Assembly: GCA_030591565.1 (NCBI GenBank)
Contig: JAUVAU010000015.1
Span: 1 to 43,416 of the forward strand
Direction: 5' to 3'
Length of the DNA stretch: 43,416 nt
Source: Deltaproteobacteria bacterium
GTDB lineage: Bacteria; Desulfobacterota; Deferrisomatia; Deferrisomatales; BM512
The notes under the pieces were generated by a model that was not told the origin of the DNA, did not search any database, and saw only the letters and a program-made list of their open reading frames with translations. Each line of letters opens with the position of its first letter. Positions within the stretch are counted from its first letter, which is position 1. This document shows, in pieces, positions 7,194-15,361 of this stretch. Both the position numbers and the translations under genes were made by a program.

Positions 7194-8756
7194 GAATTTA
7201 TATTTGAAGTTACGTCTGGTGCGGTGGCGTAGGATAACAAAAAGCGCCACAAGGGCCAAGGCGAGGCTTGCCTGTCCGGCATATTGCCAGTTGTGGGCCA
7301 GGGTAGCCCGGCTGAGAGGATATTCAACCTCGACGACGAAACCGGCTTTTTCGTTTAGCTCCGTTGCCTTTATCAACCGTCCCCTGGCGTCAAAGGCTGC
7401 GCTTATGCCGGTGTTGGCCGCCCTGACCAGCGGCAACCCTGTCTCAGCTGCGCGCCAGGCCCCATAGGCCAGGTGCTGCGTGGGAGCCGAGGTGTCGCCA
7501 AACCAGGCATCGTTGGTTACCAGCGCCAGCAGCTGCGCGCCTTTGTCCACATGTTCCAGGGCGTATTTGGAAAATATACCCTCAAAGCAGATGAGCGGAC
7601 CCACCGAAACATTGTTCGGTCCAGCCCCAAACCGTATCAACGCCTCACCCGGCGTAAAGTTCCCCGCCGACACGACCAGCTGCCGGACGAAGAAGAGAAT
7701 CTTCTCAAACGGCACGTATTCGCCGAAGGGAACGAGGTGGAGCTTGTCATAACGCTCCACTATCCGCCCGGAAGGCTCCATCATATACAGGGAATTGCGG
7801 TTTTGCCGTTGACCATCTTTTATCAACCTTGTCGGCGCGCCGAAGATCAGCGGCTGGTCCACCCTGGCGACTACACTTTCAAGGGCGTCGAGCTTCCTGC
7901 TCTTCCCCCTCACCAGAAAGGGCACAGCGGTTTCCGGCCAGAGGATGAAGTCAACCTCTTGCCCACCGAGGGCGTCAAGCGTTAGCTGACGATACCTCTT
8001 CAGCGTCTCATCCACATACGCGCTGTCCCATTTTTTGTCCTGCTCGATATTGCCCTGGATGACGGCGACCCTGGCTGTCCGGGTCTCCACCTGATCATCC
8101 GGCGCGAGAAGGCCGGAGACTGCCATTGCGACAGCCGCCACGGCCACCGGAAGCAGGGCATACCCCTTGGGCCTGAGACCAATGACGGCTGCGATGATGA
8201 ACGCAGGGAGGACGCAAAGGAATGCCAGGATCAGGTATATGACCCACACGCCGTAGATCGGGGCGAGGTCCAGCGCCCAGCCCACCTGCCACAACGCCTG
8301 GGGCATGTCCCCCCAGCCAAAACCGGTGAAGAGCCAGGAGCGAAGCCAGTCGAGCCCCACCCATGCCACAGGGGCCAGCGCCAGCGCCAAGCTCACATTT
8401 TTTCGCGCCACCTTGGCGACGTAAACCGCAGCAAGCGAGGGATATATGGCGAGGTAGAGGATCAGGAGCAGGAAGACCGCGAGCGCCGCCGGGAGGGGTA
8501 AATTGCCGAAAGTAGCCAAGGTGTGGACCAGCCAGTAGACGAGACAGGAGAAAAAACCCAGACCGTAGGCGTAGCCGTAGGTGGCGGCTTTTTTATCGCT
8601 GGCGCTACCCGCAGCCAGCGCCCACAGGGGCGCGGGGCCCAGGAGCGCCAACGGCCAGATGCCCACCGGCGGATATCCCGCCAATGCTACCAGCGCACCC
8701 CATATCAGCAGCCCAACTGCCTTGGGGTCACGCCAACTCTGCCCGGTTTCTTCCAT
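7191..8756 (-). CDS. lnt: apolipoprotein N-acyltransferase
   Basis: Lnt adds the third acyl chain to the N-terminal cysteine of lipoproteins in the inner membrane. The 521-aa protein has six or seven membrane segments in residues 13-218 and one near 495-512. A periplasmic nitrilase-like domain lies in between. Its catalytic triad is visible: Glu275 (LWPETAVPF), Lys338 (DKLHLVPFGEYVPF) and Cys390 (LICFEGIF). The start overlaps the end of the upstream cheB gene by 29 bp, which implies coupled translation. The stop codon is the first base triplet of repeat copy 2. Lnt is commonly near corC and ybeY; here a chemosensory block separates them. Confidence 0.96.
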   Translation of the reverse strand: MEETGQSWRDPKAVGLLIWGALVALAGYPPVGIWPLALLGPAPLWALAAGSASDKKAATYGYAYGLGFFSCLVYWLVHTLATFGNLPLPAALAVFLLLILYLAIYPSLAAVYVAKVARKNVSLALALAPVAWVGLDWLRSWLFTGFGWGDMPQALWQVGWALDLAPIYGVWVIYLILAFLCVLPAFIIAAVIGLRPKGYALLPVAVAAVAMAVSGLLAPDDQVETRTARVAVIQGNIEQDKKWDSAYVDETLKRYRQLTLDALGGQEVDFILWPETAVPFLVRGKSRKLDALESVVARVDQPLIFGAPTRLIKDGQRQNRNSLYMMEPSGRIVERYDKLHLVPFGEYVPFEKILFFVRQLVVSAGNFTPGEALIRFGAGPNNVSVGPLICFEGIFSKYALEHVDKGAQLLALVTNDAWFGDTSAPTQHLAYGAWRAAETGLPLVRAANTGISAAFDARGRLIKATELNEKAGFVVEVEYPLSRATLAHNWQYAGQASLALALVALFVILRHRTRRNFKYKF

Positions 8757-10761
8757 TATTTTTAGCTCGGTATAGCGCCTCGTCGGCAGCCGATATCAAC
8801 TGGTCGGGGCTGTTAATGGTGCCGTTTGGCGCGTAGTTGGAGACGCCCAGACTTATGGTTATGCTGACCTCCTCATCCTTTGAGATAGGGATGAGTTCAC
8901 CCTGGACCCGTTCCCTTATTCGATGGGCAAGGTTCAACGCACGCGCGCCACCGGTCTCGGGGAGCAGGAGCACGAACTCCTCGCCGCCGTAACGGGCCAC
9001 GAGGTCTTCATTTCGCACCGACTCCTTGAGTATCTCCACGATCCTTATAAGCACTTGGTCACCCGCCGGGTGGCCGTAGCTGTCATTTACTTTCTTGAAG
9101 TGGTCAAGGTCGATCAGGATGCAGCTCAGCACTGTGGCATAACGCTCGGCACGGGAGAACTCGGCGCGTAGCCGCTCTTGAAAATGGCGGTGGTTGTACG
9201 CCCTGGTCAGCCCGTCGGTCACGCTGAGCAGGGTTAGCTCCTTGTTGGCGGAGTCCAGCGCGTGCGCCAGCCGCTCCAGCTCTTTGTTTTTCCCCTCCAG
9301 CTCCGAATTCTGGGTATAGAGCTGCTTTTGCAGCGTACGTATTCGCAAAAGGCTCTTGACGCGTGCGATCAGCTCCATCTCCTCAAAAGGCTTGGAGATG
9401 TAATCATCCGCCCCCGCCTCCATGCCAAGCACGAGGTCGTGGGGGTCTCCCTTGGCGGTAATCATGAGAACGGGGAGATATTCGCGATCCTCCCTCAACC
9501 GTCGGCAAACAGCGTAACCATCCATCTCCGGCATCATCACATCCAGCAGGACCAGGTCCGGCCTTGAGCGTACAACCTCTTCCAGAGCCAGCTTGCCGTT
9601 TTCCGCCTGTCTCACCTTGAAGCCGTGGTTGATCAGCACATCGCTGACCATCGCCAACATCGTGGCGCTGTCATCCACAACGAGAATCTCATGGGCGGCC
9701 TGCTTGACCGGCTCGGTCTCCACCTCGTTGGTTTCGCCGCCGACCGCCTGTGCGACTGCGGCGGAAATGCTACCGAGGGGCACCTCCAGGGTCACCGCAT
9801 CCAGGTCAACGGCCGCTTTTGGCATACCGTAAATAACCGAAGTGGCCTCATCCTGTACTATCACGGTGCCGCCCGCTTTTTTAACGGCAAGCGAACCCGC
9901 AGCCCCATCCTTGCCCATGCCGGTGAGCAATATCGCCACGGCCCTGTCCTTGTATTCCTTTGCGACGGATTTAAAGAGGACATCAACCGAGGGCCTGCAC
10001 GACTGCACCGGTGGACCCTCTTTTAACACCGCAGCACCCCTGGCCACCTCCATGTGGTAGCCATCGGGCGGAATGTAGACCTTCCCGGGCTCAAGCACCA
10101 TCGCTTCTTCCACGAACATGACATCCATCTCAATCTCGCGATTGAGCCACTCGGCGAAACCCGCCATGAAGCCGCTGCTCATGTGCTGGACAAGCAGGAT
10201 TGGACAGGGGAACTCCTTGGTAAAAGAGGAGAGGACATCCACCACGGTACGGGGTCCACCCGTGGATGCGCCGATGGCCACTACCTTGGTGGAGCGTATC
10301 GGAATATCGGAAAGCGCCGGCGCCCCCCCCTCGCCACCTTTGCCCCAACCTTTTCGTTTGCCCACGAGCGCATAGAGTTTGATGCGGGCGAGTATCTTTT
10401 GCGCAACCTCCGCATAATTCTCGGCTATCGCGAGCCCCCTGGGTTTGGCAAGGGCATCCAGCGCACCCGCGCGTATGGCGCTAAAGGCGCTACGCACCTC
10501 ACCGGGATGGACCGTGGCGCTCAGAATGATTATGGGAGTCGGGTTCGACTCCATTATCTTCTTCACCGCTTCGATGCCATCCATCACCGGCATCTGTATA
10601 TCCATGAGGATTACGTCCGGCCTGAGTTCCGCGCACCTATCAACGGCCTCTGCACCATTTTCAGCCTCGGCGACTACCTGGACCTGAGCATCCTGCTCCA
10701 GGATATCCTTTAGCACCTCACGGACCAACCGCGAATCGTCGACTACCATCACCCGAATCAT
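8728..10761 (-). CDS. CheB methylesterase fused to receiver and GGDEF diguanylate cyclase
   Basis: This is a 677-aa, four-domain protein. An N-terminal receiver has its phospho-Asp at D54. The CheB methylesterase domain (about 155-340) has catalytic Ser166 (GASTGG), His193 (QHMSSGF) and Asp285 (GMGKDGAAG). A second receiver (about 358-475) has D407. A coiled linker leads to a GGDEF domain (about 512-677) with GGEEF at 592-596. RNED at 583-586, five residues before it, fits an inhibitory I-site. It should demethylate the receptor and make c-di-GMP, both controlled by CheA. In Wsp terms it is WspF joined to WspR. The start is the ATG at 10761 behind AGGAG; a TTG three bases earlier is less likely. 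It overlaps lnt by 29 bp. Confidence 0.95.
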   Translation of the reverse strand: MIRVMVVDDSRLVREVLKDILEQDAQVQVVAEAENGAEAVDRCAELRPDVILMDIQMPVMDGIEAVKKIMESNPTPIIILSATVHPGEVRSAFSAIRAGALDALAKPRGLAIAENYAEVAQKILARIKLYALVGKRKGWGKGGEGGAPALSDIPIRSTKVVAIGASTGGPRTVVDVLSSFTKEFPCPILLVQHMSSGFMAGFAEWLNREIEMDVMFVEEAMVLEPGKVYIPPDGYHMEVARGAAVLKEGPPVQSCRPSVDVLFKSVAKEYKDRAVAILLTGMGKDGAAGSLAVKKAGGTVIVQDEATSVIYGMPKAAVDLDAVTLEVPLGSISAAVAQAVGGETNEVETEPVKQAAHEILVVDDSATMLAMVSDVLINHGFKVRQAENGKLALEEVVRSRPDLVLLDVMMPEMDGYAVCRRLREDREYLPVLMITAKGDPHDLVLGMEAGADDYISKPFEEMELIARVKSLLRIRTLQKQLYTQNSELEGKNKELERLAHALDSANKELTLLSVTDGLTRAYNHRHFQERLRAEFSRAERYATVLSCILIDLDHFKKVNDSYGHPAGDQVLIRIVEILKESVRNEDLVARYGGEEFVLLLPETGGARALNLAHRIRERVQGELIPISKDEEVSITISLGVSNYAPNGTINSPDQLISAADEALYRAKNNGRNRAELA

Positions 10762-10798
10762 CAAATCTCCTCAGGCTTCCCCAAAAAAAGAATAGAAA

Positions 10799-12916
10799 TT
10801 ATACATCAGGAAAAAGCTGTCTCAAAGTCCGCCGCAAAATAAGACTGTTCAAGCGGTCCTTGGTAAGATAGGCATTCACACCCGCCTCGTACCCCCTGCC
10901 CCGTGCCTCTTCAGAGCGTTGGGCACTTATCATCACAATCGGCATCTCATTCAACCTGGCGTCTCCACGGATGCGGCGCACCAGCTCAATGCCGTCGATG
11001 CGGGGCATCTCCATGTCAGTCATGACCAGATCGAAAGAATACTTCTCCAAAAGCTCCAGGGCCTCAGCCCCGTCGCCAGCCTCTTTGACCTCGTGGCCCA
11101 ACTCTTCGAGGATCACCGTCTCAACATGACGACTGGTCAAAGCATCATCGACGATCAGGACCAACAGGGAGCGCTTCTGCCTGGGCGCCGGCAACACACA
11201 GGAGACCTCGAAACCACTCCAGCGTTCATGCAGCTCGGGGATGTCGATGATCGGCACCGGCCTGCCCTCGGAAGAGAGGCTGACACCCAGCACACACGAG
11301 GCGATCTGAAGGTGTGGGCCAAGGCTCTTGACCACAAGTTCCTGCTCCCTTTCGATTCTCTCCACCGCGATCAGCATATGTTTTTTCCTGAAAGAGATGA
11401 GCAATAGATGCTTCGCCCTCGACCCATCGTCGGAATCCAACCCGAAAACCCTCTCCAGGCTCACAGGGGTCAGCTTCTCATCGCCGTAGATCAGATAACC
11501 ATCGTTTTCCAAAAGCTCGCGCTGGTCAAGGCGCAAACACCTTTCCACAAAGAGCGTCGGAAAGGCGGCGGTAACCTTGCCGCTGGTGACCGTAAGCGCA
11601 CGCAGGGTGGTAAGCGACTGGGGCAGGAAAAGTCTGAAATGGCTGTACTTGCCCTTCTCGCTGTGGATCGATAGCGAGCCGCGCATCCTGTCAACCCTGA
11701 CCTTCACCGCATCGAGTCCAATACCACGGCCACTGACCTCGTCAGCCTTGTCGCGCGAAGTAAAGCCCGGGCGGCACAGCAGGTGGAGCACCTGCTCGTC
11801 GTCGAGCGTTCGCGCCTCTTTCTTGGAGATGAAACCCTTTTGCAGCGCAACCCGTTTTATTCTCTCAACGTCCAGCCCCTTGCCGTCGTCCTCCACCTCG
11901 ATCACCACCGTGCCCGGCTTCTGATACGCCCTGACGGTAACGGTCCCCCTCACGGGCTTGCCACCGGCAACCCTGGAATCATCATCCTCAATACCATGAT
12001 CGACGGCGTTGCGGAGCAGGTGGGTGAGCGGCCCCTGCACGCCTTCGAGCAGGCCGCGGTCCACCTCAGTGTCCTCACCCTCCATCACAAGGACCACCTC
12101 TTTGCCAAGCTCCTTGGACAGGTCGCGCACCATCCTTCGGTACTCTTCAAAGAGCATCGACAGCGGAACCATCCTCAGTTCCATTATGGATAGCTGCAGC
12201 TCGTTTAGCATCGACCCTATCTTGTGGATATCCTCGGAGAATTCGTTGAATTCCTTGCCGAAATAAAGCATATCGGCAGATAAACCCTCCATCTTTCCCA
12301 ACATGGAATCGGGGCCAAAAAGGTATTTCGTTCTGATCGACTCAAGCCCGGCCAAGGCCTTCCAGTTGTTCACCGTAAGATCTTCAAGGACATCCTGGAG
12401 CTTGTCCACCTTCCTCGATTTGACCCGCAGAGTGTCTACTTTTTCCCTTAGCGGATTAAAGGGTGGGGCATCTTGCTGCTCATCCAGCGCCCTGGTGACG
12501 GGCGTGACGACAGGCTTGCGCCGCTCCACTTCCGGTGGCCGGGTAGTCGCCACCTGGAGGGGCTCCATCCGTATGGCTATCGCGGAGGCGATGTCGCCAT
12601 TGTGCACTAAGGTCAGTATCTCGCTGATCTTGTCCAGGATCTTGAAAATTTCGCTGACCACGTCGTCGGGGAGCTTCTGATTGTTGCCCAGATAGTCCTT
12701 GAGCAGATTCTCGACGTTGTGGGAGATATGGCTGATGTTATCGAGCCCGACCATCTTGGAGCTGCCCTTGAGGGTGTGGGCGAGGCGCAGGGCGCTCTCC
12801 AACACGGCCTTTTCCTCGGGCCGCTCCTCCAGGGTGAGGACGCGCTGACCCAGTTTATCAACCAGGTCGCGCCCCTCGTCGGCGAATATGTTCAGATATT
12901 TGCTGGTGGAACTCAT
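10799..12916 (-). CDS. cheA: hybrid CheA-type histidine kinase with C-terminal receiver
   Basis: A 705-aa soluble kinase. The Hpt domain is at 1-115 with phospho-His47 in AHTLKGSSKM. A short linker and dimerisation helices follow (about 155-270). The HATPase core has the N box HLLRNAVDHG (299-308), DDGKGL (343-348) and GRGIGLDAV (397-405). A CheW-like domain spans about 435-570, and a receiver 585-705 has D634 in VMTDMEMP. The fused receiver is typical of WspE, FrzE and similar non-flagellar systems, and may act as a phosphate sink. The gene lies 8 bp after the receptor gene, behind a GAGG ribosome site, and is followed by the CheB fusion, its likely phosphate acceptor. Confidence 0.95.
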   Translation of the reverse strand: MSSTSKYLNIFADEGRDLVDKLGQRVLTLEERPEEKAVLESALRLAHTLKGSSKMVGLDNISHISHNVENLLKDYLGNNQKLPDDVVSEIFKILDKISEILTLVHNGDIASAIAIRMEPLQVATTRPPEVERRKPVVTPVTRALDEQQDAPPFNPLREKVDTLRVKSRKVDKLQDVLEDLTVNNWKALAGLESIRTKYLFGPDSMLGKMEGLSADMLYFGKEFNEFSEDIHKIGSMLNELQLSIMELRMVPLSMLFEEYRRMVRDLSKELGKEVVLVMEGEDTEVDRGLLEGVQGPLTHLLRNAVDHGIEDDDSRVAGGKPVRGTVTVRAYQKPGTVVIEVEDDGKGLDVERIKRVALQKGFISKKEARTLDDEQVLHLLCRPGFTSRDKADEVSGRGIGLDAVKVRVDRMRGSLSIHSEKGKYSHFRLFLPQSLTTLRALTVTSGKVTAAFPTLFVERCLRLDQRELLENDGYLIYGDEKLTPVSLERVFGLDSDDGSRAKHLLLISFRKKHMLIAVERIEREQELVVKSLGPHLQIASCVLGVSLSSEGRPVPIIDIPELHERWSGFEVSCVLPAPRQKRSLLVLIVDDALTSRHVETVILEELGHEVKEAGDGAEALELLEKYSFDLVMTDMEMPRIDGIELVRRIRGDARLNEMPIVMISAQRSEEARGRGYEAGVNAYLTKDRLNSLILRRTLRQLFPDV

Positions 12917-12924
12917 GCAAGCCT

Positions 12925-14568
12925 CTAAACGGTGAAGTTTGAAAAAGCCCGTCCGCTTTCCATCAAGGCGTCCAGTTTTCCTGAAATATTCTTGAGCTTG
13001 ATGGCGCTGCTCTCGACCTGCTCGGCGGCACGGCTAACCTGTACGGCGACGCCGTTGATGTCCGAGATCGTCATCACCAACTGATCGCCTGCCAGCGCCT
13101 GCTGCTGGGTAGCCACCGCCATCTCTTTAGCCGCATCCTTGGAGCGCATCACGAGGACCAGTAAATCCTCCAGGATGCCGCCGATCATCTCAACCGTGGA
13201 GGCCCCCTCCAAAACGATGGAAGCGCCGTGCTCGGTAATCATGACCGTCTCATTGGTGGACTCCTGAATCTCCTCGATCAGCGACTTGATGTCGGTAGTA
13301 GCCTCCACCGTGCGCTCGGAGAGACGGCGGACCTCATCAGCTACGACGGTGAAGCGTTTGCCATGCTCACCCGCCCCGGCGGCCTCGATGGCGGCGTTTA
13401 GCGCCAGCAGATGCGTCTGTTCGCTGATGTCGTCAATTATTGAGACGATGCCGCTGATCTTCTGGGACTTGCGTCCAAGGTCCAGCGTGGACTCTGCGAT
13501 GGCGCGCACCTTGTCCTTGACATCTTCCATACCATCCACCGTCAAGTTGACCTCGTCACGCCCTTTTACGCACGCCTGATAAGTCTCCTCGGCAACCCTG
13601 CGGATATTCTCGACATTGCTCGATATTTCGCTCGATGTCGCAGCTATCTCCTCAGCGGTCGAGGTCACCTGATGCACGGCCGCCGCCTGCTCGGCTGCAC
13701 CGCTCGACTGCTCGAGCGAGACCGTGACCAGCTCTTCGCTGGAATCGTTGAGGTCGCTAACGTTGTCGGATATGGATTTATTGGTTTTACGGGAATCGGA
13801 GATCGCGTCCCGTAGATATTGCTGGAGGGTGGAGAGCACGCGGCTGAGCTGGCCGATCTCGTCAGGATCCGTGGTATGCGGCTCGTGTGTGAGGTCGCCC
13901 TCGGCCATCTTCTTCGCGCTGTGGAGGATATCGAATATGGGAGAGAGGACGAGAAAACGGATGAGCAGATGCAGCGCTATAACCGTTATCAGGAGCGCAG
14001 CCACAAAACTCCACATAGTTTTGTGCATAACCCCCTCCAACTCCTCGTTTTCGATCCTGACGTCGCGTTCAAGGACCACAGCGCCCAGGAACTCGCCCTG
14101 GCGGCCATGGCAATCGGCAACGACGCAGCTGGCTTCCGCCCTGACCGGGATGGCGACGTGGATATGGTCGTTGTCCCTGATCTCGACGCTACCCTCGGCG
14201 CGCATCGACCTGTCCACCACCTCAAGCGCGCTGGGATCCTTCAGGGTTGAATCCAGGAGCTCTTTGTTGCTGCTGTATTGAATGCCGCCCTTGCTGTCCA
14301 CGATGCTCAAGTGGACGATGCCCTCGGTGCGACCGCCATCCTCAAGCAGTATTTGCAACAGCTCGCGGTTTTTACTCTCCATGGCGAAACGAAGCGATTT
14401 ATCGACGAACAAACCAAGCTGCGCAGTGGCTCTGGTCTGCATGAGGACCAGCTCATCATTCGTCTCGTTGGCCGCGTAATAGAGAGTGCCGCCAAACATG
14501 ACCATAATAACCAGGATTATTGTGATCAGGATTTTCAGCGTCAGGCTGTGCCTGATGAGTCCGAACAT
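12925..14568 (-). CDS. methyl-accepting chemotaxis protein with possible haem-binding periplasmic domain
   Basis: A 547-aa receptor with TM1 at about 12-33, a periplasmic sensor at about 35-185, TM2 at about 187-208 and a HAMP domain to about 260. A cytoplasmic signalling domain follows, whose tip is [20 protein letters not shown]. The sensor contains C148-x4-C153-H154 (SCVVADCHG) close to the membrane. CX4CH is a recognised haem-c attachment spacing in cytochromes c3, and several deltaproteobacterial receptors carry a c-haem here, so redox or gas sensing is possible. Haem binding is inferred. The ribosome site AGGAGG overlaps a TAG that ends the frame opened in repeat copy 3. It feeds CheA through the CheW encoded upstream. 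Confidence 0.93.
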   Translation of the reverse strand: MFGLIRHSLTLKILITIILVIMVMFGGTLYYAANETNDELVLMQTRATAQLGLFVDKSLRFAMESKNRELLQILLEDGGRTEGIVHLSIVDSKGGIQYSSNKELLDSTLKDPSALEVVDRSMRAEGSVEIRDNDHIHVAIPVRAEASCVVADCHGRQGEFLGAVVLERDVRIENEELEGVMHKTMWSFVAALLITVIALHLLIRFLVLSPIFDILHSAKKMAEGDLTHEPHTTDPDEIGQLSRVLSTLQQYLRDAISDSRKTNKSISDNVSDLNDSSEELVTVSLEQSSGAAEQAAAVHQVTSTAEEIAATSSEISSNVENIRRVAEETYQACVKGRDEVNLTVDGMEDVKDKVRAIAESTLDLGRKSQKISGIVSIIDDISEQTHLLALNAAIEAAGAGEHGKRFTVVADEVRRLSERTVEATTDIKSLIEEIQESTNETVMITEHGASIVLEGASTVEMIGGILEDLLVLVMRSKDAAKEMAVATQQQALAGDQLVMTISDINGVAVQVSRAAEQVESSAIKLKNISGKLDALMESGRAFSNFTV

Positions 14569-14601
14569 TTTGAACCTCCTATGTTACAGCTAACCCTATG
14601 A

Positions 14602-14833
14602 GCTTGTTGAAAAACCCCGGATATCCTCCGATTGACGTTGTCAGGGGCGAAAAACGATCCTCGAAATACTTATACGGTATGCCTGCGGTCATTTTTCTTC
14701 CCTTCCTCGCTCTCGAATGATCTTCGGGGCTTCCTGTTTATCGTCGGCCTAGTTGGAGGTTTGTCCGGCATCGGCTAAAATCTCCGGTTTAGCCTTATTC
14801 CCCGCTTCGGGAGAGTTTTTTGCGAGCCTCCTA
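14602..14833 (-). repeat. ~230-bp intra-operon repeat, copy 3 (between cheW and mcp)
   Basis: It begins on the minus strand with the TAG stop of cheW (14833-14831) as TAGGAGGCTC and ends in CCGGGGTTTTTCAACAAGC. An internal inverted repeat GGCTAAA...TTTTAGCC lies near 14770-14795. A one-base insertion relative to copies 1 and 2 shifts the internal frame. The ATG at 14692-14690 therefore opens 37 codons, running out of the repeat to a TAG at 14581-14579 that overlaps the receptor's AGGAGG ribosome site. Confidence 0.93.
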
Positions 14834-15361
14834 TGCAACTGAACGGATACATTTTACTGCGTCGAGCAAAAGAACCGCAGGGGCTCCCGGCTCATCTATC
14901 ATTCCGGTCACGATACCGTTTCTGACACCCTTCCACTTTTCAGGGGGTGCAACACTTTTTGACGGATCGAGCAGCGCCACGTCGAAGACCCAATCGACTT
15001 TGAGCGCAGTCTTCTCCTCCCCGTCACCGAGCAGCACAAGATAACCGTTCTTATCCCTCGGCTCTTCCTCGATGCCGGTGAGGTATGAAAGATTGGTCAC
15101 CGACACCGGCCTGCCCCGTATGGAGGTGACCCCCATCAGATGCTTTGGCAGCATCGGTAACGGCGAGGGTTCGCGAAAGAGCACGACAGCATGCACGTAG
15201 CTCGCCTTGAGCGCGAATCTCACCGTACCAATGCGGAAGATGGCGTACAGCTCCCCTGCCGTGTTCCAGTGCATCTCGGTGCGCCGCACCATCTGCTTCC
15301 AGTACTCTCGCACCTTGCTCTTTGAGTATTTTCCCATATCCACCCGGGCGCTAGCCGTCAT
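14831..15361 (-). CDS. cheW: CheW-like coupling protein
   Basis: This 176-aa protein has a CheW domain at about 35-170 (GELYAIFRIGTVRFAL, MGVTSIRGRPVSVTNL, GYLVLLGDGEEKTALKVDWV). It would couple the receptor to CheA at the membrane. A ~35-residue basic N-terminal extension precedes the domain. The chosen ATG at 15361 has GGAG six bases upstream and overlaps the cheR stop by 11 bp. An ATG at 15337 is a second option, giving 168 residues. The TAG stop is part of repeat copy 3. It is the only separate CheW protein in the cluster, whereas Wsp systems have two. Confidence 0.9.
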   Translation of the reverse strand: MTASARVDMGKYSKSKVREYWKQMVRRTEMHWNTAGELYAIFRIGTVRFALKASYVHAVVLFREPSPLPMLPKHLMGVTSIRGRPVSVTNLSYLTGIEEEPRDKNGYLVLLGDGEEKTALKVDWVFDVALLDPSKSVAPPEKWKGVRNGIVTGMIDEPGAPAVLLLDAVKCIRSVA

